From positions 62,001 to 126,000 of the forward strand of contig CAWGXC010000004.1 of assembly GCA_963826475.1 (NCBI GenBank): DNA of 64,000 bases, in the 5' to 3' direction. Below the pieces are notes generated by a model. That model was not told the DNA's origin. It made no database searches and saw only the letters and a program-made list of their open reading frames with translations. Below are positions 1 through 10,006 of the stretch, piece by piece. Both the position numbers and the translations under genes were made by a program. Source of the stretch: RHKX01 sp963826475. Lineage in GTDB: Bacteria; Actinomycetota; Thermoleophilia; Solirubrobacterales; 70-9. How positions within the stretch are numbered: position 1 is the first letter of the stretch; each line of letters begins with the position of its first letter.

Positions 1-395
1 TGGGGTGAGCCGCCGTGGTCGGCGCCGAGTCCGCCCAGGTAGATCATTCGCTCGACGCCGGCTTCCCTGGCCGCGCGAGCGAACAACCCCGCCGCGGCCG
101 TCTCGCGCTCGGCGTAGTCGTCGGCCCCGCCCATCATGTGGACGAGGAAGTAGGAAATCGTCACGCCGCGCATCGCCGCGCGCAGATCGGGCTCGTCGAG
201 CAGGTCGCCCTCGAAGAGCTCGACTTCGGGACCGAGGAGCTCACGCGCGCGAGCCTGATCGCGGACGAGCGCGCGCACCGCCACTCCGTCGGCGAGCAGC
301 GCCGCCGTGAGGCGACGCCCGATGATCCCGGTCGCGCCCGCGACGAGATAGGTCGGTTGCCCCTGAGCCCGGCCGTTCAGCCCACCGGCACTCAT
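1..395 (-). CDS. NAD(P)-binding SDR-family protein (partial, 3' end off window)
   Basis: About 131 N-terminal residues are visible; the gene runs off the left edge. An N-terminal Rossmann glycine motif (GATGIIGRR) follows a strand with YLVA, and a later YLGGLG stretch matches NmrA/atypical SDR proteins that bind NAD(P)H. The ATG at 393-395 overlaps the TGA of the upstream membrane protein (ATGA), so the two are probably translationally coupled. The substrate cannot be told from this fragment; oxidoreductase or NADPH-sensor roles are both possible. Confidence 0.8.
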   Translation of the reverse strand, partial: MSAGGLNGRAQGQPTYLVAGATGIIGRRLTAALLADGVAVRALVRDQARARELLGPEVELFEGDLLDEPDLRAAMRGVTISYFLVHMMGGADDYAERETAAAGLFARAAREAGVERMIYLGGLGADHGGSP

Positions 396-1171
396 CGCTT
401 CGCCGCCTCCAGCTCCGCGGAGCCCCTGCGGTCGCTCGGCATCGCGGTGCGGTCGACCTCCGGGAAGTCGAGCTTCGGCAGCGAGAGCAGGTAGGCGTTG
501 CAGATGATCACGTGGATCCGCAACTGCGTCTGTGAGTAGAAGAAGGCGCCGAGCCTCGCGAAGCGACCGCGACCGCGGATCCCCGGATAGAAGTTCTCGA
601 CCTCGACCTTGGCGATGATCCGGACGTCGTCGGAGTCGGCATCGACCTCGTCGTCGACACCATCGCGGTCGCAGCGCTTGACCGAGACGCGCAGGTGCCC
701 CTTGCCGCGCCCCTCCCTGGCGACGAGCAGCCCCCGGTCGATCGGCCAGGTGACCTGGCCGATGCCCTCGTCGGTCTCGTAGCGCGGTGCTCCGAACCGC
801 AGCAGCGGGATCCGGCCGAAGGCGGTGACGGTCCGCGAGTCGTGGGCGTAGACCATCCGGATGATTCCCAGCGACATCCTGCGCAGGAAGGACCAATAAC
901 CGCGCGCCATCAGCTCCAGGCTGTCCGCCGTCCAGATTCCCTCGAGGAACTCGCGGTCGACCACGATCTCCGCCTCCTGAAGGGACCCCACAGCGCCGCT
1001 GCGATGAACGCGCACGTTGTTGTCCGGATCGAGGATCCGGACCTCGCTCTCGTTCGTCTTGACCGTCCTCCGGACCGCCTTGCGGTAACCGACGACCAGC
1101 AGCGCGGAAACAGCCAGGCCGAAGAGAGCGATGAGGGCGCGCCGGGGGCTCACGATCAGTCCAATGCCCAA
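392..1171 (-). CDS. uncharacterised membrane-anchored protein
   Basis: I do not recognise this 259-residue protein. One hydrophobic segment lies near residues 10-28 (ALIALFGLAVSALLVVGY), followed by a basic stretch and a soluble domain, so a membrane anchor with a cytoplasmic body is likely. A second moderately hydrophobic stretch lies near the C-terminus. The start is TTG at 1169-1171, overlapping the end of the DsbA-like gene by 16 bases; a GTG at 1151-1153 is an alternative. It sits in a three-gene run (DsbA-like, this protein, SDR) with overlaps, consistent with one operon. Confidence 0.65.
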   Translation of the reverse strand: MGIGLIVSPRRALIALFGLAVSALLVVGYRKAVRRTVKTNESEVRILDPDNNVRVHRSGAVGSLQEAEIVVDREFLEGIWTADSLELMARGYWSFLRRMSLGIIRMVYAHDSRTVTAFGRIPLLRFGAPRYETDEGIGQVTWPIDRGLLVAREGRGKGHLRVSVKRCDRDGVDDEVDADSDDVRIIAKVEVENFYPGIRGRGRFARLGAFFYSQTQLRIHVIICNAYLLSLPKLDFPEVDRTAMPSDRRGSAELEAAKR

Positions 1172-2007
1172 AAGCCGTCGGCGCCAACAAAGGCCTGGGT
1201 CGCGACGCGTCCGAGCTCCTCTCGCGCGGCGTCGTAGTCGACGTCACAGACCACCGCCACCTCCTGGGTCGAGAGCGGGGTCCGGCTCCAGGTGAGTACC
1301 TCGGCCGCGGACTCCGGGGCCGCGCGGCGCTCGAGGCCGGGGACGAGATTGGCGAGGATCGCGTCGTAGACGGCGAAGGGCTGGAACCCCGGGACGGCGA
1401 TCGTTATGCCGTCGGAGAGCCTCGATATCTCGTAGCTCGGGCACGTGTAGCGGCGGCCGCCGGACCAATTGGCGAGCTTGTGGTCCAGAACCCGCGCCGC
1501 TGGGCTGGGACGACGCGCGTCGGTCGCGTCCCGCTCGAGCTCCGTCTCAACCGCCGGGTCGGCGAGCCAGGCCTCGATCTCGTCGCCGACGCCGGCGTCG
1601 GCCGCCGCGGAGAGGATCGTCGAGGCCTCGTCGAGCATGTCGCCGGCGAAGTTGCGGATCCGGAGGCCGCGCAGGATCCGCCTGCAGGACCCGGGATCGG
1701 CGTGCAGGCGAGCGGCGATCACCGCCTTGCAGGCGAGCCGGCTGGGAGCTACGTAGGGCCGCAATCGCGTGTCGATCGGCATCCGGTGATCGTGAGCGAT
1801 CCGTCGATAGGAGTCGGCCAGCTTTTCGGGCGTGAACCCCTTCTCCGCCTGTTCGTCGACCGTGCTGGCGAGGACGACCATGCGCGGCTCCCACTCGAGG
1901 GACCCCTCATAGAGCCAGTTGAGCCGGTGCCGGAAGGGCTCCGCGCTGTAGGCCCAGGGGCATGCGGGGTCGGTGAACTCGGTGATGCGGACGCAGGCTT
2001 CGCTCAT
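1156..2007 (-). CDS. DsbA/FrnE-like thioredoxin-fold protein
   Basis: A 283-residue protein with the N-terminal pattern TEFTDPACPWAYS, typical of the DsbA/2-hydroxychromene-2-carboxylate isomerase (FrnE) family: a beta strand, then a Cys-Pro-Trp active site at residues 16-18. The second cysteine of a CxxC is Ala19, so ordinary dithiol oxidase chemistry is not expected; a glutathione- or mycothiol-type transferase or isomerase, or a monothiol enzyme, is possible. No signal peptide, hence cytoplasmic. ATG at 2005-2007 was preferred over an in-frame extension to 2127 because the family motif begins at once and the upstream segment is a hairpin repeat. Confidence 0.85.
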   Translation of the reverse strand: MSEACVRITEFTDPACPWAYSAEPFRHRLNWLYEGSLEWEPRMVVLASTVDEQAEKGFTPEKLADSYRRIAHDHRMPIDTRLRPYVAPSRLACKAVIAARLHADPGSCRRILRGLRIRNFAGDMLDEASTILSAAADAGVGDEIEAWLADPAVETELERDATDARRPSPAARVLDHKLANWSGGRRYTCPSYEISRLSDGITIAVPGFQPFAVYDAILANLVPGLERRAAPESAAEVLTWSRTPLSTQEVAVVCDVDYDAAREELGRVATQAFVGADGFWALD

Positions 2008-2015
2008 AGATGACT

Positions 2016-2050
2016 CCGGGGAATGCTCCGCCTCGCGTCCGCTTCCCCGG
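2016..2050. repeat. hairpin repeat, copy 1
   Basis: Perfect 8-bp arms (CCGGGGAA at 2016-2023, TTCCCCGG at 2043-2050) enclose a 19-base loop, TGCTCCGCCTCGCGTCCGC. A near-identical loop on similar arms occurs at 46833-46869. A 12-base inverted copy of GGAATGCTCCGC (2020-2031) lies at about 2141-2152. The element sits in the gap between the NlpC/P60-like gene and the DsbA-like gene. Confidence 0.6.
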
Positions 2051-2170
2051 TGGGGAGGACGATGCGGGACGGGAGATCTTAAACCGCTGAACGCCCCGGC
2101 CCGCAGGACTTCCCGTCCCGGGGCCATCGACCCGCGCGGAGCGGAGCATTCCGCCGGAGGTATCTATCCC

Positions 2171-2734
2171 TTACAGGTTGCCGGCGTGGCGCACTGCGTA
2201 CCTGCCCGGCGAGGAGTGGAGGTTCTTGCTCCAGCCGGGGCCGTTGCCCGGGGTCATCGAAGTGTCGAAGCGCAGGCCGGCGACGATCATGTAGGCATGT
2301 CCGGAGTTGCCGTAGACGCTGATCCACGATCCCTTGCCGGGCTGCTTCCACTGCGCCAGACCACTTGAATCGAGGGGGGCCTTCAGGAGCCCGCCGCCGT
2401 GTAGCGCGTAGCTGACGGAGCTCGAGCAGTCATAGCCCCTGTCGTTCCAGCTGCCATGCCCGCCGCCGTAGACGTACGGCTTGTTGCGGATCTTGTTGGC
2501 CGCTGCGATAACGCGCCTGACCCGCTTGGGGGCCTCCGCGGGAGCGATGGCGCGGCCCTTGACGAGCTTGGCCTTGGCCCCGGGGACCGTGGAGGGGGGC
2601 GGGGTCGAAGAGGGGGTGCCGGTCGGCGAGGTGCCGCCGGTGCCGTCTGCCTGTGCGGTTGCGGCGGGGATCAGCGCCAGTGCTGCGATCGCAACCAACC
2701 CGGCCATTCGGGTGGAAAGTATGGACTTGAGCAT
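2171..2734 (-). CDS. secreted NlpC/P60-like peptidoglycan hydrolase
   Basis: A 187-residue secreted protein. A signal peptide (residues 1-29, ending ATAQA) is followed by a Thr/Ser/Pro-rich linker (about 30-50) and a C-terminal NlpC/P60-like cysteine peptidase domain. The nucleophile is probably Cys103 in RGYDCSSSVSYAL and the catalytic histidine His146 in GNSGHAYMI. This family cleaves peptide stems of peptidoglycan outside the membrane. AAGGAG at 2741-2746 is the ribosome binding site of the ATG at 2732-2734. The leader carries a c-di-AMP riboswitch, a known arrangement for cell-wall hydrolases in actinobacteria. Confidence 0.85.
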   Translation of the reverse strand: MLKSILSTRMAGLVAIAALALIPAATAQADGTGGTSPTGTPSSTPPPSTVPGAKAKLVKGRAIAPAEAPKRVRRVIAAANKIRNKPYVYGGGHGSWNDRGYDCSSSVSYALHGGGLLKAPLDSSGLAQWKQPGKGSWISVYGNSGHAYMIVAGLRFDTSMTPGNGPGWSKNLHSSPGRYAVRHAGNL

Positions 2735-2749
2735 GGGGAACTCCTTCGT

Positions 2750-2885
2750 CGGCCTACGGGGTTAGCTGACGGGCTGGCGCTAAAGGAGATCGCGCCTCCA
2801 CCTAGGTGGATTCGCCCCAAATCGTGGTTCCCCCGTTCCCACTCTTCATGAGTTGGGATTCGGCATTACCAGTTGCAGGGTTCGG
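2750..2885 (-). promoter_or_regulatory. c-di-AMP (ydaO/yuaA-type) riboswitch
   Basis: Read on the minus strand, this leader contains conserved blocks of the ydaO/yuaA family: GCCGAATCCC, then GGGAACGGGGGAACC, then GGGGCGAATCC, and at the 3' end CCCGTCAGCTAACCCCGTAG followed by GCC. The last block is nearly diagnostic. It ends just before the ribosome binding site of the NlpC/P60-like gene. Known examples lower expression of wall hydrolases when c-di-AMP is high; the same is inferred here. The boundaries are approximate. Confidence 0.87.
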
Positions 2886-3003
2886 GCAGAGTACACGAAT
2901 CGGCCGTCGGATGAGTTCTTGCTAACAAAGTGCTTGCAAAGCGCTCGTCAGGAAACCTGATTCCGTAGTCCTCTCTCGGGGTTCGATGCCGGCGCGAGCG
3001 ACC

Positions 3004-3651
3004 TCAATCGGCGAGGCGTCGGACCGCATCGTCGATCGGCGTCTCACCGCCGACCGCCTCGAAGCTCCTGCCGACCGTGGTGCGCCCGACCAGCGTCGCG
3101 GCGAGGATCGCGGCGACATCCTGGCGCGGGATCTCCCCGCGGCCGGTCGCACCGAGCTCGACCTTCCCGGTGGGCGGATCGTCGGTCAGTCCTCCGGGAC
3201 GGACGATCGTGTAGTCGAGGCCGCTGTCGGCGAGGTCCGCGTCGGCGCGCCCCTTGGCCCGCAGGTAGACGTCGAAGTCGTCGTTCCCCTCCAGGTCGGG
3301 GTCGGCGCCCATCGAGCTGACGATGACGTAACGCGAGATCCCGTTGCGCTTTGCGGCGGTGATCAGCTTGACCGCGCCTCCGTAGTCCATCGTCTCCTTG
3401 CGCTCCGGTCCGCTTTTCGGTCCGGCTCCCGCGGCGAACACGATCGCGTTGACGGAGCCCACGGCCTCGGTGACGGCGTCGACGTCATCAGCCTCGAGGT
3501 CGGAGATGACGGGCGTGGCCCCGAGCGCCTCGATCTCGGCGGCGTGATCGGCGTTGCGGATCAGTGAGCGGACCTGGTCGCCGCGTTCGATCAGGAGCTT
3601 CGTGAGATGCATGGCGATCTTCCCGTGCCCGCCCGCAATGACTACCTGCAT
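3004..3651 (-). CDS. NAD(P)-binding protein, SDR_a5-like (YwnB/YhfK type)
   Basis: A 215-residue atypical short-chain dehydrogenase. The Rossmann motif is at the N-terminus (VVIAGGHGKIAMHL), with an acidic region near residue 50 (VISDLEADD), a VIVSSMGA strand and a YTIVRPGGLTDD motif typical of the NmrA/BVR-B-like group. It lacks a clear YxxxK pair, although YLRAKGRAD may play that part. A flavin- or quinone-linked reductase, or a redox sensor, is plausible. It is transcribed away from ctaA across a 93-bp gap. Confidence 0.85.
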   Translation of the reverse strand: MQVVIAGGHGKIAMHLTKLLIERGDQVRSLIRNADHAAEIEALGATPVISDLEADDVDAVTEAVGSVNAIVFAAGAGPKSGPERKETMDYGGAVKLITAAKRNGISRYVIVSSMGADPDLEGNDDFDVYLRAKGRADADLADSGLDYTIVRPGGLTDDPPTGKVELGATGRGEIPRQDVAAILAATLVGRTTVGRSFEAVGGETPIDDAVRRLAD

Positions 3652-3744
3652 GCTCGTCTACCTCCGGAGGTTGGTTTCGTCCTGTCTACCAGCTCGGCGG
3701 TCGGGCAATCGCGATGTCGTGCGGTCGGTAGCGTTTCTGCCGCA

Positions 3745-4737
3745 ATGAGCGCCTTCAGGACCAAACTCGCCGGACTGCGCGCCCTGACCATCTCCAGGCG
3801 GCAGTACTTCGTGATCGCAGCGGTCGCGCTCGGCTCGCTCGCGGTGATCGTGGTCACCGGTGCAGCCGTCCGGTTGACCGGCTCCGGCCTGGGCTGCCCC
3901 GACTGGCCCAAGTGCTACGGAAAGTCGACGCCGCCCGCCGACGTCAATGGCCTGATCGAGTATGCGAATCGCCTCTTCACCGGGCTTGTGGGGTTCGCCG
4001 TCATCGCCGCGAGCGTCCTGGCCTGGCGCCGGCGCCCGTTCCGCTGGCACCTCGCCCTGTTCGGCGCCCTCCTGCCCCTCGGCGTGATCTGCCAGGCGAT
4101 TCTCGGCGGGCTGGTCGTCAAGCACGATCTCGCCCCCGGCCTCGTGATGGGTCACTTCATCCTGTCGATGCTCCTGCTCGACGCCGCGTTCGCGCTCGCG
4201 TGGTGCTCGCGCTACGAGCCCGGAGAGCGACGGGCCTCGGAGGACCGGATCGGAGTGTGGGCCGTCCGCGCTCTGATCCCGCTCGGGCAGCTGACGATCA
4301 TCGCCGGGACCGTCAGCACCGGCGCGGGGCCCCATGCGGGCAACCACGAGGGCGAGTTGGTCAAGCGCTTCACCTTCGAGGGCGGCCAGACACTGCAGTG
4401 GATGGTCGAGCGCCACGCGGTGATCGCCGGGGCCTTCGGCGTGGCGGCGGTGGGCACATGGCTGCTGCTTCGGCGTCGCGGCGGCGACGATCGCGCCGCC
4501 CGCCCGCTGCTGTTCGTGATCGGCCTGCTCGCTCTGCAGGGGGTGGTCGGCGCCATTCAATGGGCGCTCGAGCTGCCGGCGGCGATCGTCTGGGTGCACG
4601 TCGCCCTCGCGACGATCACCTGGCTGGCGATGCTGTGGACCGTCGCCTCGGCGGGGCGTCTGGCACCCCAGGCTGCCGAGGCGGGATCGCGATCGATCGA
4701 AGCTTCCCCTCCGGCGCCGCAGCGGGTCGGCGCGTGA
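3745..4737 (+). CDS. ctaA: heme A synthase (COX15/CtaA family)
   Basis: A 330-residue polytopic membrane protein that oxidises heme O to heme A for aa3-type cytochrome oxidase. After the first membrane helix comes the hallmark GSGLGCPDWPKCYG with the extracellular Cys pair (Cys51, Cys57). EYANR is in the position of the usual ExxHR heme-ligand motif, with Asn where His is normal. Histidines in VKHDLAPGLVMGHF, VERHAVIAG and VWVHVALA can serve as heme ligands. ATG at 3745 was chosen over an upstream in-frame start at 3607, which would overlap the divergent SDR gene. Confidence 0.92.
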   Translation: MSAFRTKLAGLRALTISRRQYFVIAAVALGSLAVIVVTGAAVRLTGSGLGCPDWPKCYGKSTPPADVNGLIEYANRLFTGLVGFAVIAASVLAWRRRPFRWHLALFGALLPLGVICQAILGGLVVKHDLAPGLVMGHFILSMLLLDAAFALAWCSRYEPGERRASEDRIGVWAVRALIPLGQLTIIAGTVSTGAGPHAGNHEGELVKRFTFEGGQTLQWMVERHAVIAGAFGVAAVGTWLLLRRRGGDDRAARPLLFVIGLLALQGVVGAIQWALELPAAIVWVHVALATITWLAMLWTVASAGRLAPQAAEAGSRSIEASPPAPQRVGA

Positions 4738-4811
4738 GTTGCGGCTGAGCGAAAGTTCCGGGGCCGCGGGCGAGTAGGCTCGCGGCCGTTTTGCTCAACT
4801 CAGGAGGATCG

Positions 4812-5267
4812 ATGAAGTTCAGGAACCTTGCAATCTTGGCGGCGGTGGCCGCGCTCTTCGTCGTCGCGGGCTGCGGCGGGGGCGATGACTCGACCAGCAC
4901 GAGCGCTGCCGCACCCCTGACGAAGGACGAGTTCATCAGCCAGGCGGATCAGATTTGTGCTGACGGCGACGCCGCCGTCACTGCCAATCAGCCCGACTTC
5001 GGGCCCAGCGGCCCGTCCGCGGACGAACTGAATGCGTTCGTCACCGACACGCTCGTTCCGAACCTGCAGGACCAGCACGACCAGATCGCCGCACTCGGAG
5101 TCCCCGAGGGCGACGACGGATCGGTCAGCGAGCTCCTCGATCAGCTGCAGTCGGCGATCGACGGGCTGGAGTCCGATCCCTCCTCGATCACGACGAGCAA
5201 GGCCGCGTTCGACGATGTCAATCAGGCAGCGAAGGACTACGGTCTGAAGAAGTGCGGCTCGCAATGA
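4812..5267 (+). CDS. small secreted lipoprotein, tandem paralogue 1
   Basis: A 151-residue lipoprotein of no family I recognise. A signal peptide with lipobox VVAGC (lipidated Cys about residue 21) leads to a Ser/Thr/Ala linker and a helical domain with one Cys near the start (ADQICADGDAAV) and one at the very end (GLKKCGSQ), likely a disulfide closing the domain. AGGAGG at 4802-4807 sets the ATG at 4812. The next gene is a clear paralogue with the same layout (KxEFIxQADxIC ... GLKKCG), showing tandem duplication. A strong terminator follows. Confidence 0.85.
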   Translation: MKFRNLAILAAVAALFVVAGCGGGDDSTSTSAAAPLTKDEFISQADQICADGDAAVTANQPDFGPSGPSADELNAFVTDTLVPNLQDQHDQIAALGVPEGDDGSVSELLDQLQSAIDGLESDPSSITTSKAAFDDVNQAAKDYGLKKCGSQ

Positions 5268-5288
5268 GCTGAGCGACAAGCGGCACGG

Positions 5289-5318
5289 GAGAGGGCGCCT
5301 CGAGCGCCCTCTCTTTTT
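5289..5318 (+). terminator. rho-independent terminator
   Basis: A perfect 10-bp stem (GAGAGGGCGC at 5289-5298 with GCGCCCTCTC at 5304-5313), a 5-base loop and a run of five T. It lies 22 bases after the first lipoprotein gene, so the two paralogues are probably transcribed separately or with attenuation between them. Confidence 0.9.
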
Positions 5319-5368
5319 GCCTCGAGCGCGTCAAATCCACACGAGTTCCCAAAGCCAGGAGAAGAAGC

Positions 5369-5818
5369 ATGAAGCGAAACAAATCCATCAAGGCCCCGAT
5401 GTCGTTGATGATCCTGGCGTGCGCGCTGGTAGTCGGATGCGGCGGTGATTCGAGCTCCGACTCGAGCGCCGCCGCTCCGCTGAGCAAGAGCGAGTTCATC
5501 GCCCAGGCCGACGCGATCTGCGAGAACGGCAGCGCAGAGCTGGCCGACGCCGCAAAGAGCGCGGGCCTCAGTCAGTCCTCCAGCGAGGACGACTTCAACG
5601 CGTTCATCAACGACGAGGTGCTGCCGAACATTCAGCAGCAGGCCGATGCCATCGACGCGCTCGGCGCGCCGGAGGGTGACGAGGATGCCGTTCAGGCGAT
5701 CGTCGACTCGCTCAACACCGCGGTCACCGAGACGCAGCAGGACCCGAACAGCAACGCGTTCACGGAGTCGAACAAGCTGGCCCAGGCCTACGGCCTGAAG
5801 AAGTGCGGGCAAAGCTGA
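5369..5818 (+). CDS. small secreted lipoprotein, tandem paralogue 2
   Basis: A 149-residue lipoprotein with lipobox LVVGC (Cys about residue 24), a Ser/Asp-rich linker and a helical domain aligned with the preceding gene: KSEFIAQADAICENG, then two acidic helices and a terminal GLKKCGQS. The paired cysteines are conserved between the copies. AGGAGAAG just upstream serves as ribosome binding site. The function is unknown. The protein should be tethered outside the cytoplasmic membrane; a solute-binding or surface structural role is speculation. Confidence 0.85.
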   Translation: MKRNKSIKAPMSLMILACALVVGCGGDSSSDSSAAAPLSKSEFIAQADAICENGSAELADAAKSAGLSQSSSEDDFNAFINDEVLPNIQQQADAIDALGAPEGDEDAVQAIVDSLNTAVTETQQDPNSNAFTESNKLAQAYGLKKCGQS

Positions 5819-5884
5819 CGGCGCGGGAGAAACGGCCGACGTCAACGCGGGCCCGCGGCGACCCAGAGCCGCGTCGCCCCACTT

Positions 5885-5986
5885 TTCCTTGATCCAGCGG
5901 CTCCCGCCCTCGTCAGATTGAGAAGCGAGGGCGGGGCCACCGATCAGGCTCGGCTGAGCGAGGCTCGGGGCCGCCGGATCAAGGAA
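5885..5986. repeat. 102-bp structured element with perfect terminal inverted repeats (MITE/REP-like)
   Basis: Lies in the 233-bp gap between two convergent genes. The ends are perfect 11-bp inverted repeats (TTCCTTGATCC 5885-5895, GGATCAAGGAA 5976-5986), extended by five more pairs after one mismatch (GCGGC/GCCGC). Inside, a perfect 10-bp hairpin (CCCGCCCTCG 5903-5912, CGAGGGCGGG 5926-5935) and a second small hairpin around 5949-5961 give a three-way-junction fold. It could be a bidirectional terminator, a miniature mobile element or a structured RNA. Confidence 0.6.
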
Positions 5987-6051
5987 GACGAGGCGATGCT
6001 GCCTCCGGCAGTGAGCCGAGGAGGACGCCGAGCCGGCGCCCCTCGAGCCCG

Positions 6052-8881
<2,830 letters not shown>

Positions 8882-9197
8882 CTCTCATCTCCCTTGAAAT
8901 CTCTCATGTGCTGAACGAAACATGGTTGCGAAACGGCCGGACGTAACGGCTCCGATCTGGACTCCGGTCGGCGGCTCCGGCGAGGTTAGGGGGAGAGGCC
9001 CGCGGGGGCGATCGGGCGAGTCCGCAAAGGCCGTAGAACGCGCCGGGTCGGAAGCCTTGGTCAGGTCGCGGACGTTCCCGCATTTTACGGGATCGAGGCG
9101 CTCGGCCAAATGCCGAATTGGTCGGCTGGTCAACCGGCCATAATCCTCGTGATGACCGATGGGATGAAGAAAGGCGGCGGATGCTGGCCGCGAGCGC
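8882..9197. other. 316-bp divergent intergenic region
   Basis: This gap separates nrdJ (minus strand) from the hemolysin III-like gene (plus strand) and must hold both promoters. I looked for a cobalamin riboswitch, an NrdR box and strong hairpins and saw none I could support. It contains a short less GC-rich patch (CATTTTACGG near 9079) that could belong to a promoter. No coding sequence is convincing here. Confidence 0.4.
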
Positions 9198-9974
9198 ATG
9201 GAGATCGCGCGCGAAGCCACGGTCCAGCGGATCGAGACCGCCAAGGAGGCCACGGGCGAGCGCGTCGAGGCCGTCAAGGAGGCCACGGGCGAGCGCGTCG
9301 AGGCGGTCAAGCAGGCCGCGTCCGAGATGCAGGAGAAGGTCAAGCCCAAGCTTCGCGGCTGGATCCACGAGGGCGCGTTTCCGGTCTCCGTCGTCGCCGG
9401 CGCCATCCTCGTCGCCGCCGCAACCGGAGAGCGCGAGCGGCTCGCCCTCGCGATCTACGCGGTCTCCCTCTCCGCGCTGCTCGGGACGAGCGCCCTCTAT
9501 CACCGGGTCAACTGGAAGCGGCCGTCGACCCGCCTCTGGATGCGCCGCCTCGACCACTCGATGATCTTCCTTCTGATCGCCGGCACCCTGACGCCCTTCG
9601 CCCTCCTCGTGCTCGACGGGACGCTCGCCACCGCCATCCTCGTCGCCGTCTGGGCGGGCGCGGCCGCGGGTATCGTCGTCGAGCTGATCTGGACCGAGTC
9701 GCCCAAGTGGGTGCACGTGGCCGTCTATGTCAGCGTCGGCTGGATCGGCGCGATCGCCTTCCCATCGATCATCTCCCAGGCCGGGATCGTCGCCGGCGTG
9801 CTCGTCGCCCTCGGCGGCCTCCTCTACACGATCGGCGCGGTGGTCTACGCACGGCAGCGTCCCGACCCGAGCCCCGCCGTGTTCGGCTACCACGAGATCT
9901 TCCACGTGCTCGTCGTCGCCGCTGCCGCCGCCCATTTCGCGGCGATCGCGCTCTACGCCGGCCCCGGCGCCTGA
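9198..9974 (+). CDS. hemolysin III family (PAQR/TrhA-like) membrane protein with repeat-bearing N-terminus
   Basis: A 258-residue protein. Residues 1-50 form a charged helical region containing tandem KEATGERVEAV 11-mers, unusual for the family. The rest is a seven-helix PAQR/hemolysin III domain: SALYHRVNW, the WMRRLDHSMIFLLIAGT motif and the C-terminal FGYHEIFHVLVVAAAAAHF motif place the conserved Ser, His, Asp and two late His that bind zinc in this family. Related proteins act in membrane energetics and lipid homeostasis; hydrolase activity is proposed. ATG at 9198 was selected because the coiled-coil-like region starts there. Confidence 0.85.
   Translation: MEIAREATVQRIETAKEATGERVEAVKEATGERVEAVKQAASEMQEKVKPKLRGWIHEGAFPVSVVAGAILVAAATGERERLALAIYAVSLSALLGTSALYHRVNWKRPSTRLWMRRLDHSMIFLLIAGTLTPFALLVLDGTLATAILVAVWAGAAAGIVVELIWTESPKWVHVAVYVSVGWIGAIAFPSIISQAGIVAGVLVALGGLLYTIGAVVYARQRPDPSPAVFGYHEIFHVLVVAAAAAHFAAIALYAGPGA
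9243..9308 (+). repeat. two tandem 33-bp coding repeats
   Basis: Two consecutive 33-base units, 9243-9275 and 9276-9308, differ by a single base and each encodes the 11-mer KEATGERVEAV within the hemolysin III-like protein. A partial, more diverged unit follows. Eleven-residue amphipathic repeats of this kind form membrane-associated or extended helices in other proteins. Confidence 0.8.
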
Positions 9975-10006
9975 CTCCGCAGCCGGCGGCCCCCGGCGTT
10001 GGGCCG

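Noticed and set aside
8882..9197. Cobalamin riboswitch upstream of nrdJ
   Set aside because: Searched on the coding strand for the B12-box (GCCACTG) and conserved core; neither was seen.
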